Below are positions 1 to 13,200 of a stretch of 64,000 nucleotides of DNA, one piece after another. Both the position numbers and the translations under genes were made by a program. The stretch is from assembly GCF_018143015.1 (NCBI RefSeq), contig NC_054746.1:33388830-33452829 (forward strand), given 5' to 3'. The DNA is from Lytechinus variegatus (taxonomy: Eukaryota; Echinodermata; Echinoidea; Temnopleuroida; Toxopneustidae). The notes beneath the pieces are model-generated. The model saw nothing but the letters and a program-made list of their open reading frames with translations, was not told the DNA's origin and did no database searches. The first letter of the stretch is position 1; the number at the start of each line of letters is the position of its first letter.

Positions 1-475
1 GAGGTGACGGCAGAAACTGATATAAAGATTTTACCCGCTCGGAGCCGACCAGACCAGAAGTTGCGCGATCAATTGAAAAAAAAAAGATAACTCCATACAT
101 TTACTTCGGCCTAACCTTACTCAAATTCATGCCCTAATGTATACAATTTTAACTTTAACTGGCAAGAAGCACATAGCTGAGGTGGAAAAAACAGGGTTAG
201 AGAAAAGGTGGGGGAACAATGGAGAACTTCAATATTGTCATTTAACCGCGCGCAGCGCGGAAGCAAAATTCATATATGAATTTAAAGCAAGAAGAGTGAA
301 GGAGTTTCTCTTTTGAGAAAAAAATAAAGAATAAATAGAAAAAACACAAAGCTACCTTTCTTCCCTTTCCTTTCTTCACTTTTCCTTTTCTCCTCTCCTT
401 TTTCCCCTTCTTTTTTTCTTTTTGGGGACGTTTTTTTTTTTGGTGGGGGCGACCGCCCCCCCTGGCTACGCGCCT
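1..475 (-). repeat. MITE end and pyrimidine-rich stretch
   Basis: Read on the minus strand, a hAT-like terminus CAGGCGCGTAGCCAGGGGGG starts at about 475 and runs left into an A/G-rich tract (about 350-420 as TTC/CCT on plus) and a GCGCGCAGCGCGG core at 247. The other end is not in the window or is decayed. Confidence 0.45.
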
Positions 476-479
476 GGAT

Positions 480-1180
480 ATGGCCTTGATCAGAACACTA
501 GAAACTTGGGAAATGTCATGAATAATTACGAGCGAGCGGAGCAAGCGAGCCGAAATGTTTGCGTTTTTCCGTCAAAACATACAATTCTTCTCAATAGCTT
601 GTTGGTAATGATTACATATTAGTTGATGATACATGTCCTTCTGCTCGTTAGTCTCATGATATGGCCTTGATCAAGAGACTAGAAACTTAAGAAATTTCAC
701 AAATGATTACGAGCGAGCGGAGTGAGCGAGCCGAAATTTTCGCGTTTTCCCGTCAAAACATACATTTCTTGTCAATAGTTTGTTAGTAAATCAAGTATTA
801 GTCGATGCTACATGTCCTTCTATTCGTAACACTCATAATACGGCCTTGAACAGGAGACTAGATACTTATGGAATTTCATAAATTATTACGAGCGAGCGGA
901 GCGAGCTAACCGACATTTTAGCGTTTTCCGTCATTTTGGTTTTCATATTGGTGACATATTTTGTAAGAAAACGTATGTCTTTGTCTTGGTTCACTTGTAT
1001 TCATAAGTATACATCATGATAATCATGTATGGCCTTGTTAATGGCGATACCGTGATCATGTCGGCGACATGCGGAAATAAAAGATATAATAAAATGGAGC
1101 GAGCGAAGCGAGCGGAAATTTTTTCTGTGTTTTTCGTCGGAAACATGAGATTCTGTTCATTATTGCTGTCATATACATTA
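480..1180 (+). repeat. Tandem repeat of about 180 bp with GAGCGAGCGGAGCGAGC core
   Basis: Four units with cores near 527, 707, 886 and 1097. They share ATATGGCCTTGATCA, ATTACGAGCGAGCGGAG, GCGTTTTCCGTCAAAACATA and ACATGTCCTTCT. They are bounded by G/C-run MITE ends at about 475 (inverse CAGGCGCGTAGCCAGG) and about 1352 (inverse CAGGCGCATACGCAAGG). Confidence 0.75.
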
Positions 1181-1269
1181 TTGGGTAGGGGAACTGTCCG
1201 TAACCAGACCAAGGAGTTATCAGGCTCTTGCCCGATAACTCCTTGACCAGACCGACCTCTGGGGAGACA

Positions 1270-1272
<3 letters not shown>

Positions 1273-1306
<34 letters not shown>

Positions 1307-1357
1307 AAACGAAAAGGGGGGGTTTGAACCCCCGAACCCCCCCCTTGCGTATGCGCC

Positions 1358-1415
<58 letters not shown>

Positions 1416-1560
1416 GTTGGTAGTGGTGGTATAGTGGTGGTAGTAATGGTAGAAGTGGTAGTAGTGTTAGTTGTCGTAGTATTAAACAGCATAAATGATC
1501 AATAGCAGCAATACAACATTAATATGGTGATGATGATGATGATGATGATGATGATAATGA
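1273..1560. repeat. Poly-A run, TAG and GAT microsatellites
   Basis: A run of over 30 A (1273-1304) is followed by a G/C-run MITE end, TAG repeat (about 1361-1405), GTG/TAG variants to 1475, and GAT repeat (about 1527-1565). Confidence 0.85.
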
Positions 1561-1565
1561 TAATG

Positions 1566-3689
1566 ATGAAATAACTAGCTCCAAAGACCCGTTTGACTTA
1601 CACGAGAAATGATTTCATTCTGATAATATGCTACACTTGGTTTATGAAATATCAATAGGTAATAGGAAGGAGATAAATCTTAAATATTCATTCAATGAGT
1701 GGTTCGTGTCTGTCTAGTCGTGAATACTAGTAACATGGACCAATTAAATTAGTAGGCCTGTATGTATTTCAATTAATCTAATTGAATTAATTGGATGATA
1801 TATAACTTTGTCAACCGCACTGGTGCGATGTTTAGCACCGTTAAGCAGCAACATCAAAGCAATTAAATTAGACTTTATGACAAATAAAATTATCGTTTTC
1901 TATCTCATTATGTTATTATGTCATTAATTTGTCTTTGCATCATTATGATACTGCTTCACCATCGGCAAGCTTTCGGCTGTCAAGTAATTGGGTGGCACTG
2001 CTCACGGAGGGCATGGATCCATGCGGAGGGTAAGGGATGACAGCCACCTTTATATTTTCTGGATCTTTCAAAGTAATCCAGAAATTAAATCAAAGTAGAG
2101 AAAGAGAATAATATTACCTCATTATTTTTTCATTGATAAATTAATGATGTACAACCATTTCCCCCTATAAACTGCTACCCCCCCCCCCCCCGTTTATACA
2201 TATACTTTTATTAGGTCTACAATGCTTAGCAATTTTGCATAATATTATTATGCCCCATGCTAAATGTAATATATCAGTCTTGATAATAAGGCATGCCATC
2301 GATGAGCTACTTCTTTCAATTTCTGTCGGCGATATGTTCTGATAACAATTAATTCCATTTATTCAATTTTAGCTGCATTGTTTTTTAACAAGTTAACATT
2401 GTTACTTGCTTTGTTTAAGTTATCTTTGACCCTACACAGTACAACACTTTCTACAAAAGAACAAATCGTGTATTTGTTTCTTTTAGTATTTATTACATAA
2501 TGCACTATATAAGAGAGCCGTGACAAAAAAATAAATTACTCTGATCTTGTACTCATGTAGTAAGAATAATAATTATCATCGTTTTCTGGGGTTGCCACGC
2601 AGTCAAGCTTAGCTTACAGTGGCAACCCCTGCAACCTTCTAATAATCGATATGTTTTAATAGAAAATGTAATTTTTTCTATGTTTTGCTTGTCAGTTATA
2701 TGTATATTATTATTGTATTTTCTTTGTTAATGTGTTTATGAAAAAGTGTTGCAGAAACCAATGAATGAAAATGAAAATGTTTGAATGAATAATCAACTGA
2801 ATGAATACATATATATATTTTCATTCCAATAGTAATCAAACAATCATCACTCGAATGACATGGATTGAATAACAAGTAGGAAACTACATTCCAATACCAA
2901 CATCAAAGAAGGAATGCGTTTGGGGGGCTTCTCTACAAACGGAGTGTGATCAGTAACCATGGACCTAGGATGTAACAGTGAGCACTCAAAAGAACTTTCT
3001 TCAATGCACCCTTTGAAGGTCGATAATTAGTATGCATTGGTGGACAATGAAAGACAGGAGTGAAAGGGAACAATAAGGAAGACCGGACATTTCTGTCCAT
3101 ATCAGGCACAAGATGCGTGCTGCTATAAGCCGATGAAATGAATTTAGTTTACTGAATGATAGAGGAAGGTAGGATAGGTTATGTCTAGTATTTATTGTTC
3201 TCGAAGAAAAAACATATTTTGTATGTAGTCTTCAGTGCGTATCGGAATATATGTATTATGAGATCTAGATTGGAACTTTCGTATGAGCCATGGCCCATGG
3301 GTGAATATTTAGAGATCCTTTAGTTATCGGTTTGATGGGTGTGAATTAGGCGTAAACATGCAACTTCATAAAACCCCTGATAAAAACTTCACTGAAATAT
3401 TAAAAATTGTATTTTATGTAAGTTGTATGACATATCAATATATGGAGGGGGCTGATTACAAGCTACGAAATAAAAACTTCAATGTATGTATTTGAACGAT
3501 CATTACTACATTCCTCTTATTACTTGTTTTGCATTTACCAAAACTAACCAGACGTCAAGGTAATATCCCCCCTTTAAAACTAAAATAATGTTCCCATTAA
3601 CCTACTCCATCCACTATCTCATCCTTTCTCATCCCCTATTCTCCTATACTCCAAAGAACACTCTGATGAGATCAGCATGATAAAGTTGA
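1566..3689. other. No gene seen
   Basis: AT-rich sequence without a convincing exon or repeat end. The only structure noted is an 11-bp inverted repeat (GGGGTTGCCAC, 2588-2598 and 2619-2629) around a 20-nt loop. Confidence 0.5.
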
Positions 3690-4075
3690 AATGAAATTGC
3701 ATTAAATTTCAATTTCATAATTCATAAAATTTGATCAAAGAACCCAAATTGATAATTATAAAAACGCTTTCAACTTTGCAAATTCCAAAGGATCCCTCTC
3801 AAAAACTGAAAGAAATTCAAAGGCTAATTCCTGCCCAGCCGATATGATTTCCAAACCTTTTATTGAAAGGTCGAATGTTGATTTGAATTAAAAGAGAAAA
3901 ATCAAATTGGCATAACGCTGAAATTTCATCAAAATTGGATGAAAAGTAAGAAAGTTGTGACATTTTAAAGTTTGGCTTATTTTTCACAAAACAGTGATAT
4001 GCAATATGCACAACTCAGTGACATGCAAGTGAGACAATCGATGATGTCCCTCACTCACTATTTCTTTTGTTTTTT
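3690..4075 (+). repeat. Diverged member of the AAGTCCACCCC foldback family
   Basis: GAGAAAAATCAAATTGGCAT, CGCTGAAATTTCATCAAAAT and GACATTTTAAAGTTTGGCTT follow the left-arm order of the copy at 18323, with both ends decayed. Confidence 0.55.
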
Positions 4076-6110
4076 ATTGTTTGACTTTTTTATGCTAAGT
4101 GGCAGTGGCAAGAAGCATGCTTTCTAAATCAACTAATAGTTAAAGGTCTAATAGTAAGATTAAAATTCACTGTCATGCTTTGCTGTACATTCCAGATTCT
4201 GGCATGTTTCCAACCGTAGATGGCGTTATCAAAATACGCTCCGTGTATAGATATCTCTCTCCAAATTACAAGCGAGTCGGATACAATACCTCACTGCATA
4301 TTGTTGTCATAATTATTATTGTCCCGTCGAATCGTTGGTTATGGTTTCATGAAGTTTCTTTGTTGTTGCGGCGTGTTTTTTTTCTGAATCATATTGAACT
4401 TTTATGAAAAAACTTATTATTCGCATGTTAATAAAACGTTACTGATGAAAAAATCTCATATCATGGGATAGGGAGGGAAGGTGACCCCGCCTTTTTTTAA
4501 GTACTGAAAAAAGATTCAAAATGAAGAAAAGGGGATAGAAGAAGAGAAAGGGAAAGGAGAAAGAACAAAAAATATATAACGATAGGTTGTGTAACTGTAT
4601 TCACTCCTTCCATTCGATTGATAAACAAATGACATCCCCTTATCGTCTTGACGCCCCTTCCCCCAACGAAATAACATGATGCCACCACTGAATGTTATTC
4701 TTGGCCATATAAATAGACCAAATATTACAACAAAGTAACGAATTATTCAGTATTATTGTTTACACGTGACTGTTTGCATTGGACAGATATTTGAGAGATA
4801 TACACAATTAATATGGTTGGCATAAAAACTAACATAGAATTCGAAAAACAAATTTTTGCAGGTTTTTTGTCTGCAACATAGCCTGCCAAAATGTTTTTCT
4901 AAACAGATTATTTACATGCGGTTTTAAAATAGGTAAGACTGCCAAAATCCTTTATTTCGTATCAAATTAAATTAATATCCATTCCAAATTCAGGGATAAA
5001 AGTGCGCTTTCCTCAACTGCTATAATAATTGCATATATATTAATTTACGTTTCCAAAATACAATTTAAGAATGGTTTTTCTATTGAATAATAGCAAGGGG
5101 GTCGATCGTGTGGAGACCTTTGAATATCAAATGAACAATTTTTAAAATGTTTAAGGGTTTTCCAGTAGAATTCTAACTACTTAAACCTTAATCATGAAGT
5201 CTTTAATGGCATTTTGGTTGTTTCTTGAAAAGTTTCAGGGAGATTGACCTAGCCATCATAATGGTGAAAATGTAGACTGTTCATTGGTTTAGGCCAGAGC
5301 CTTTTAACCCCACCCTTCCAATTCGTCTGTTTAGTTCGTTTTATTTCCTACATGGCTCGAACAAGACAAGGTGGTTCAAATGTAGAAAACCAAGTCAGAA
5401 TATATTATTCCATGATAGAAAACATGTTTGAAGAGCGCAATGGAATGAATTCCCCAAAAATTATCAGCGGTTTCTACTGTAGTGAATGTTCATCGAGCGA
5501 GTCTGCATCCTCGAAGCCCTGATAAGTTTGCTAGTGGGGGCGGTAGCCAAAGCCAGAATGGGTCATCAGAATTGCATGACCCGTGGCTGCGTGGTATACA
5601 ATCCCAAGATACTTCAGAAAAGAAACTAATATAAGCAGTGTAATTTTTTTTCTTCAAGGTTACAACATGATAATACATCTAAATTCGCATTTATCATGAT
5701 TATGCGCGTATCACAAGTACAAAACACCACTAGTAACCCTATTGCAATTGACCAAATATCCTTGATTTAAGACAGATGGGTATATTTCTAAACAGTAAAT
5801 CGGTCAACCATTAATAATTTAGAAGGCATAGGAGCGTTCATATTCTAGTCATTTATATGGATGGTAATTTTGGTGCATTCGAAAGTATAACCAGGGAGCA
5901 CTATCGTCTGGTAGACACTCAAACTCGACAAAACAATAGGCCTACTTTTTACCATGCAATTGGGATCGTGGAAAACAGAGAATAATAATACATTTTGATC
6001 TATAGGCCTATTTGGTTTACATTTTAATTACGTCACAGATGTTAAATAGAGCGGAATCATAATTGGGAGGCATAAGGGGTCATAATCATGATGCTCTGCG
6101 TTTTATTCCT
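4076..6110. other. No gene seen
   Basis: AT-rich, with short open frames only. None has splice-consistent borders or family-like residues. Confidence 0.5.
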
Positions 6111-6114
6111 GATT

Positions 6115-6336
6115 CAGGATGCCAAGAACACGAAGATACCAAACACCGAGAAAACATGGCTGTTCGTTGTGCTACATTCCACTCTGGAGGTAGATCGAGG
6201 CTCTGCAATCCAGGTTGAATTTATTCGATGAGAAAAGGGCGTGGCCGACGAGGGAAAACGAGAGAGCTCAACCAACGCACTATATGCACAGTATCGTATA
6301 CCATCATTCCGCACTCTCTCTCCCGCGCTCGTTCAC
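6115..6336 (+). promoter_or_regulatory. Possible promoter region of the small Cys-rich gene
   Basis: Less AT-rich than its surroundings, with CpGs, a CACTATATGCAC stretch (about 6281) and a pyrimidine-rich initiator-like tract (CACTCTCTCTCCCGC, about 6313). It ends at the left target duplication of the 3.7 kb transposon. The sequence resuming at 10085 is the presumed 5' UTR, so this would be the displaced promoter. Inferred from position and composition only. Confidence 0.3.
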
Positions 6337-6366
6337 GGCCCAAAACCACTATTTCGGCACAATTGG
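6337..6366 (+). repeat. Left terminal inverted repeat (30 bp)
   Basis: Perfect reverse complement of 10055-10084. It is preceded by the TCAC target duplication. Confidence 0.85.
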
Positions 6367-8269
6367 TCAAAAATCATGTCTCCAGCGTTCTTGCTCATCT
6401 TTCGGAGAAACAAAGCTTTTTCTGAATGATTTTGTGTTTTAATGTGATGCCAAGGGACATGTAAACAAAAGTTAATTTGATTTCAAAGGCAAAATTTAAG
6501 CAATAAAGCGTTGGGGGAGGGTTGAATTTGGGCTACAGGCTAAAAAGTGCATGTCGCCAGTAATAATTTTTCATGTTTTTTCAACTTTATTTGAATATAT
6601 AAGCACAGAGAAGAAACTTAATCACAGCTTTATAAAGGCAGCTAAATGCCCCATGAAATATACCAAAATCTTTTGAATTAACCGTTGTTTTAAAAAAATA
6701 CACCGCTTGAAAATGTGTCTCCGGATCTAGTGAAACCTACGTTACCATTTTTATACTCCATATTCGGCTATGATATTACAGTGAGAACTATACCACTACA
6801 TTGTTTTTCTAACCACGAGGGGTATATATATATGTTTAGCAATGCTTTATCATTCCGATTCAAACGTAGTGCGACTTGTAACATGAAGAAGAGATATTAG
6901 AAAAAAGTAGTTTTAAGAGGTGTAACATACGTTACCATTTTTATAAATTGTATGAAGGTACAGAGCTCTGAATCATTGCTCATGAGTTGAGACTAAAGGA
7001 GTATAATCTCCCTTCCCATGGGGGTCTTAGGATTCATTATTATATTGCCAACTTAACAAATTTAATCCACAGATGTAACATACGTGATGTAACATACGTT
7101 ACCACACAATCGGAAATATCTGTATTAATCATTAATTCAATAAAAATAAACATAGTTGAGGCATGCGCCGTCTGCGAGTGGTCATTAGAAAGTTTAGCAA
7201 CAGCTTCCCAGGAGTATCGACTGTACAAAATACAATTGAACCTGCAAACAAGACGGGTTGAAAATTTTGGGTGAGTATTTCAAGTTGAAAATATACATTG
7301 TTTTTGTTATATAATCATGTTTTTTATGTGATTGTTGTGGATTTATTTGGTATATAGCTCCCAATGTAAAACATAATCATTACGTTGATCTGCAGGTATA
7401 TTATTTCCAAATAAATCACTCAATTATCAGGTAACGTAAGTTTCAAATTTTGGTAACGTAAGTTTCAAAATATAGCCACACTAAAAATAGATAAACCACA
7501 GAAAAATATGTCACTTTGAACCATTTTTATTGTTGCAGCTAAGATGTAGAAGAGTTTCTGTGTCAAACCATGTTAAATTGTGTGTTTTTTATTAATTGTT
7601 AGGGGGGTTCAGTGTAACGTAAATGAACATAACTGTCTGTTCAATTATTTGATTTGTAAGTTTTGTTGTTGAACCTGGCTTAAATATTATCATACTTCGA
7701 GTATAAAGAAAAATGTAAATTATAAAAAGAAAAAATATTGAATAAGCGATAAATAAGATTATCAAGTTTTTCTTTAAACATTAATGGATCAGGCATCTGT
7801 AATGATGTGGTAACGTAAGTTTCATGCTTAGGTAACGTAAGTTTCAACAATCTTGTGTCATTTAAAAGGCTTTTTCAGAGATTATGCATGGATAAGAACA
7901 GATTTTATTGTTCTAGTATAATTGTTAGTGGGCTTCTCTAGTGGAAGAGTTGTATTAAATAGTATATATCTCCTATGATCAAATACTAATTGGGGAATTC
8001 CTTACATGACCATTTGTAAACAAAAAATATCACTAGAATTAGTGTTGGGAATATCAATTGTTATCTCATAGTGAAGAAGAAACTATTTTGAATGAAGAAA
8101 ATACAACAAATGGTATGAAATACACGTTTCAACGATTATCCTTGCTCATCATGGACCAAACTAATAAACTCATAAACCCTATAGTGACATAAGTTTCAGT
8201 AAGTGATATGGTTCATAAACCTAATTGTTTTTTTTTTTGCATTCTTCTCTTAATTTTTATAGAGTTGCA

Positions 8270-8455
8270 ATGGGTAGAAGCAGAGCTGAGATACAGGCCG
8301 CTTATAGGGCACGTAAGCGCCAACAGATTGTATTCTGTACCAATCTGTCATTAATTTAACAAAGAAAGAAGCGAGTCAAGGAATTCACAAACGCAAGAGT
8401 AAAAAGGCTCAGGGAACGAGTTCGCCGAAAAGCTGGTGTTATAGATTCAATTGCA
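8270..8455 (+). pseudogene. Remnant of a transposon-encoded basic protein
   Basis: Preceded by a TTTTTATAG acceptor-like site, ATG at 8270 opens MGRSRAEIQAAYRARKRQ. This N-terminal pattern (SRAEIQ.AYR.R) I have seen in uncharacterised transposon-linked proteins of marine invertebrates. After a donor-like GTAAGC, a second basic stretch follows in another frame (KKRVKEFTNARVKRLRERV, ending near RRKAGV). No catalytic domain follows. In copy 2 (46638 onward) small indels disturb the second stretch further. Function is unknown; probably a decayed first part of the element's own protein. Confidence 0.4.
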
Positions 8456-10054
8456 TTAAGACTGAAGTTATCATTCCCTATCATTGTTATTAATACATTG
8501 CATAACTTGTAATGTAGCAATTAGATTTTCACTTAATTTATATTTATAACAAAGTCAAAACATTAATCCACGAGGCAAATTCATGTGGCATGATTAACAA
8601 CTGATATTTTTTCTCACATATTTTCCATCAATTTCGTAATATGGGTTAACTTGAAAAACATGTTTAAATGTTTTAGGCCTGCTTGCATGTAAATTTATTT
8701 AATTCATTTTTTTTTGCATGTAGATTTTGTGAAACTTAGAAATGTGATGTTATTTCTTAGGCTATTGACATCCAACTGAGGTGTTATTGATTAAAAAGTG
8801 ACAAAATTTGTTTATTATTTACCTTTTCCTTTAGTTCTTCTTCAGCAAGTTCATGATAGATATTATATTGTGCATAGGGCGTTATTGTTCATGTTTGAGA
8901 GCACATTATAACCGAGTATCTCATTTATTGCCATTTCTTGTTGTTCCATGCAAGGGTTTGGAATTTTTTACTACAATATTGCAATCGCTGTTCTCTAGAG
9001 TGTTCCTGTTTTAAGTTTATTGTTATTTTATTCAATCGTTTAAACAGCCTATTAAAGCGACTGGTAATAATGGATTCAGAACATTAAAGATAACAATTTA
9101 CAAGAGGATTGATAGTATACTTTCATGCTGATAAAATCAACGTGAAATCTACGTTACCAATTTCTCAATTGAAATCAAACGCAAAGCATGGCATACTTAT
9201 CCCTTAAATGAAGAAATAGCATTTTCCCAACTCTCGTGATTTTATTGGCATAATGTATCATGATGTATAGTGCCTCAAATTGTCTTCTCACAGGTTATTG
9301 ATTATTGTTCTTGTGTAAAGTATATACACTGACAAGTCAGAAAGTTTTACAGTTTTATAGATATTCGAAGTGTAGCGTTTGATAATTTTTATCTCCAATT
9401 CATTGGAACATGGGGTGTTGTATACGTTCACTTACAATTTATGACAAATTAATGTATGAATATAAACCAAAACAAAATCACATATAATAATATTACCTAT
9501 GTAACTTACGTTACTTATAATATGTAACTTACGTTACATGGAAACCATTGAATATAATTCTAAGTACACAGTATCACTTGCGTCCTTGATGTTACTCAAT
9601 AATTGTCTGGCACGTTGGTACTCCTAAATGATGAAAATAGTTTCTGTCGTAGATTCAGATGTCAAATAGAAAGAAAACTCATAAACCTGAAATTAAGTAG
9701 GTTTAACAAAATATGACACGCTTATGTTTCGTATCTCACGTAGGTCATTGGTCATGGAATAATCTGGCAGAAATTTTTACAAATATTACAGCCGATGGTT
9801 ACTGCACTTTTGGTTTATTACGTTCTCAATTCTTGACTGTAGTGACCGATTTAAAAGCATTTGGGATTTAATGATAGTGGTAACGTATGTTACAGAGAGA
9901 AATTTACATCCCGTGAAAAAAATTATCCCACTATGATAACGAAGTAACATTATGTGCTCATATTTTTCAACTATGAACTTGAATATATGTCACTTTGAAT
10001 GTTAATAAAAATAATCCAATTTCGTTCACTTTATTTTTTCATTTTTGTGATTCT

Positions 10055-10084
10055 CCAATTGTGCCGAAATAGTGGTTTTGGGCC
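10055..10084 (-). repeat. Right terminal inverted repeat (30 bp)
   Basis: Matches 6337-6366 at 30 of 30 positions and is followed by TCAC. In copy 2 the same terminus ends at 48441 and has lost one G from the GGG run. Confidence 0.85.
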
Positions 10085-10219
10085 TCACGTTCCGCGAACT
10101 CAAATGTAAATAATTGTTTTCCATTCATTGATTTGCAAGCACCAATCTCATACCGTCCACGCGTTGTCTCGTGTATTGTCTTGCATACAGCGGCCTTTTA
10201 CATCATCTCCATCACCACC

Positions 10220-13200
10220 ATGCCCGATCTAGGAGACATCAAGCCTAAAGGACCAAGCAAATGCAAGCTGTGCTTTCTAAGATGCTGCTTCTGCTGTGTT
10301 CCTAGACCATCGGTTCCAGGAAAGGTCAGTATCAATAATATTTTATACTCGGCCAATATACAAGTATGTCTACTATACTAGCCTACTCATGGTTACTACC
10401 GCTGAGGTGAATACAACTGTTGTTCATTGAGTTTGTCCAGGGAGATCTAGCACTGACCCTGGTGACCAAGTGTGACCTGACATCCCTGACATTTTAGGAG
10501 GTATATAATAATATTATACAGAAAAGTGAAATGGGGTGTAGTGAATGTGAAGGAATTAATTTGCAATCATGTAGGCCTATATACGCATTTTGTTTTGTAT
10601 GGTAACGCTGGTAGGATTGTCATTGGTTTTTAAAATGAGATATGTGAACGGAAATCAACGACATAACGAAACTCTTTGTCCTCGACCAAGGGGTCAACTG
10701 TAATTCAATTATCTATTCATCGTATCATTGAAGTAAGGTAATTCAATGAATGTTATTTATTAGTTATGATATGGTGCGTTTCCCGTGTTTGCTTTTCGTT
10801 GTGACACTACAAAATTTCCTTTCATTACAATGAGCCTCCTGAATGCAGACCCATATAATGCTGCCATTTCGTATTTTTAAAGTATACCGAATTATGAAAT
10901 ATCATTTATAGTCAGTGTTTATTATGGAAAATGGTGTGTGTTATTATGTTTGAGATATTAGAGGGTGTATGTGAAAGAGAGGGGAGGAGTAGAATTTGGA
11001 GGTAACAAAATCTGTGGGCCCTGCAATGATGGGGCCCTTAGCTTTTTTACGGCCTGATGGAGTAATGTTATCAATCTTACATCATTTTCATACAGCATTC
11101 GAATAATTACATAAGAATTCTGAAACAGATACACCCTCGATAAGCTATGTTTTTGGCGTTCGTCAAAGGTACCCCGTGAGTGTAATTATGATTATATATT
11201 TTTTTAAGATCCGATGTTTATTAGCAATTATAGACCATTTCCTATTTCCTTTACTACTATAATGCCCTTGATGATTGTGTTTGACAAAATCATAATTAAT
11301 GAGGAAAGACAAATCAGACCATACACTGTATACCGGGAATGTATATCTATAGAGCCTATACCATGTAGTGTCCCAGTGGATTTATTAGGGAAAAACACGA
11401 CAAACTCAAGCAAAACAAACTGGTATTGGTGTATCACGATTACAAACGTATTATCCTTGAATAAACCAGGGACAAAAGAAGACAAAGGAAATAAAAAGAG
11501 AGTATTGTAGTTATTAATATAATTGTGTAGCGACATCATGACATAATGTCAAATGAAAATTGCCAACTATATACTGACATACCTTTCCGCCCCATAGACA
11601 TATAGGCATAGGCCTCCATGTAAATTTTGTTCCCTATAACTAATTGGATTGATTAAAGATTCATTTGACTGATAATATGGTAAAACAATACCAATATACC
11701 CGCATGCCCGGTATAAATGATCTGACATTGCGTTCGTTAGAATCATAAACATTAAGTTTTCCTTTTTAACACGCGTGGGCCATTATAGCACAGGACAGCA
11801 GCTTTCACAGCTGCTCCAGTGTATGTTGAGTCATTTCTACGATGCGGGGTCAAAAACACGCACAATTTGGAATAAATATTCCTCTTTGGATATTCGAGTT
11901 TATTCTTTGTTTTCCGCATAGTTAACTCCGAAATCAACGTGATTATAAAAGCTCTGGGTTTTTTTTTTACGTTGTTAACTCGACCATGATCTTCAAGCGT
12001 GGGTTTCAGATTGAAAGTATTATTGATATTTCTTCCATTGTAAATATATATGTGGTAGAAATAGAAACAGTAACAATGTGCATGCTCCAGAAGATAGCAA
12101 AATAATTTTTTATGAGGTATGTAAGTTATGCGTTGCTATTGTAATGGTATTATGTTTATTTCAAATAACTGAAATGTGTAATTGCTCCCAGATAAGGCTT
12201 CACCATGAATTTTAATACTTTGAAACAAATACGATTGAAAAAAAAGGTGTCCCGGCTTGGTGTTGTTTATAGCAGATTCACTCTCAAAACAATTGTCCAA
12301 ACAATCTATTCAAAATAAATTGGATAAATTACCTATCAGAGGAGCACTTGATAGAATAACCGATAACTATTGAAAAGAAATTATTCTTGTCAAAATGAAT
12401 TTGTTTACATGTCAAATATTGTCAACACTGTTAAAGTGATCACAAATATACTACAACGCATTCTATAGTAGGAGCAGAAACAGTAGTTTAATAGATGTTG
12501 TTGTTGATGATGATGATGGTGATGACGGATGCTAATCGCGATGATGATGATGATAATAATACTGAAGATAATAATGAAAGTAATTATAACAATTATTATA
12601 ATAATGACGATGATGATTGTAATGATGTATTATAAAATTATGCAGGCATACTTGCTATCAAGCAAGTTTATATCGTAATCTATTGTCTACACTCGAGAGG
12701 GGTTATCTTTTTTTTATCATCAATATCCCACAACGTTATTAAAGAATAATAGCAAACAATATTATAGGGATATCGTCTTAAAATATTGTGGTTTAAAATA
12801 AAAAGATACGGCCTATTAAATTGGAGAATTGTTTGTTCAAGGAGGCGATTGTTATGCAAATGTCGTTAGCTAGGGGCAGGCGCAGGGGCATCCCCCTTCA
12901 AAAAAAAAAGGAAGAAAGAAAGGGTGAGTATGGAAATGAGAGAATAAGAAGAGAAGAGGGAAAGGAATAAGGAAGAAGAAAAGAGAGAAAAAGAGAATGA
13001 AAAGAAAGGAAGGGAGATTGGATAGAGATGGAAAACAGAGAGGAATAAAAGAAGGAAGGGGGAAAGAGACTAAAAGAGAAGTAAAGAGAAATGAAGGGCA
13101 GAGGGGAAAGAAAATGAAGATGAAAAGAGAGGAAATGAGAAGAAAAGGTGAAAGGGAAGGAGAAAATAGGAGAGAGAGAGAGGAAAGAAAGAAAGAAAGA

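Larger units (their letters stand above)
6337..10084 (+). mobile_element. 3.75 kb TIR DNA transposon with dispersed GTAAC/GTTAC palindromes
   Basis: The first and last 30 bp are perfect inverted repeats, starting GGCCCAAAACCACTATTTCG, and TCAC flanks both ends (6333-6336 and 10085-10088) as a 4-bp target duplication. Inside are about 14 copies of a word with consensus GTAACNTANGTTNC. Examples are 6732, 6921, 7074, 7088, 7430, 7451, 7809, 7831, 9144, 9501, 9524 and 9879, on both strands and often palindromic. A short basic ORF lies at 8270, but there is no long transposase frame, so it looks non-autonomous or decayed. A 4-bp duplication fits Sola, Chapaev or Academ-like groups, but I cannot assign the superfamily. 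It sits between a promoter-like region and exon 1 of the small Cys-rich gene. Confidence 0.8.

Noticed and set aside
480-1180. CRISPR-like spaced repeat
   Set aside because: The whole roughly 180-bp unit is repeated, not a short repeat with unique spacers, and this is an animal genome.
11228-11539. 103-codon minus-strand frame with hydrophobic residues
   Set aside because: The copy at about 49600-49890 is broken by indels, no domain is recognisable, and it lies in an AT-rich intron.
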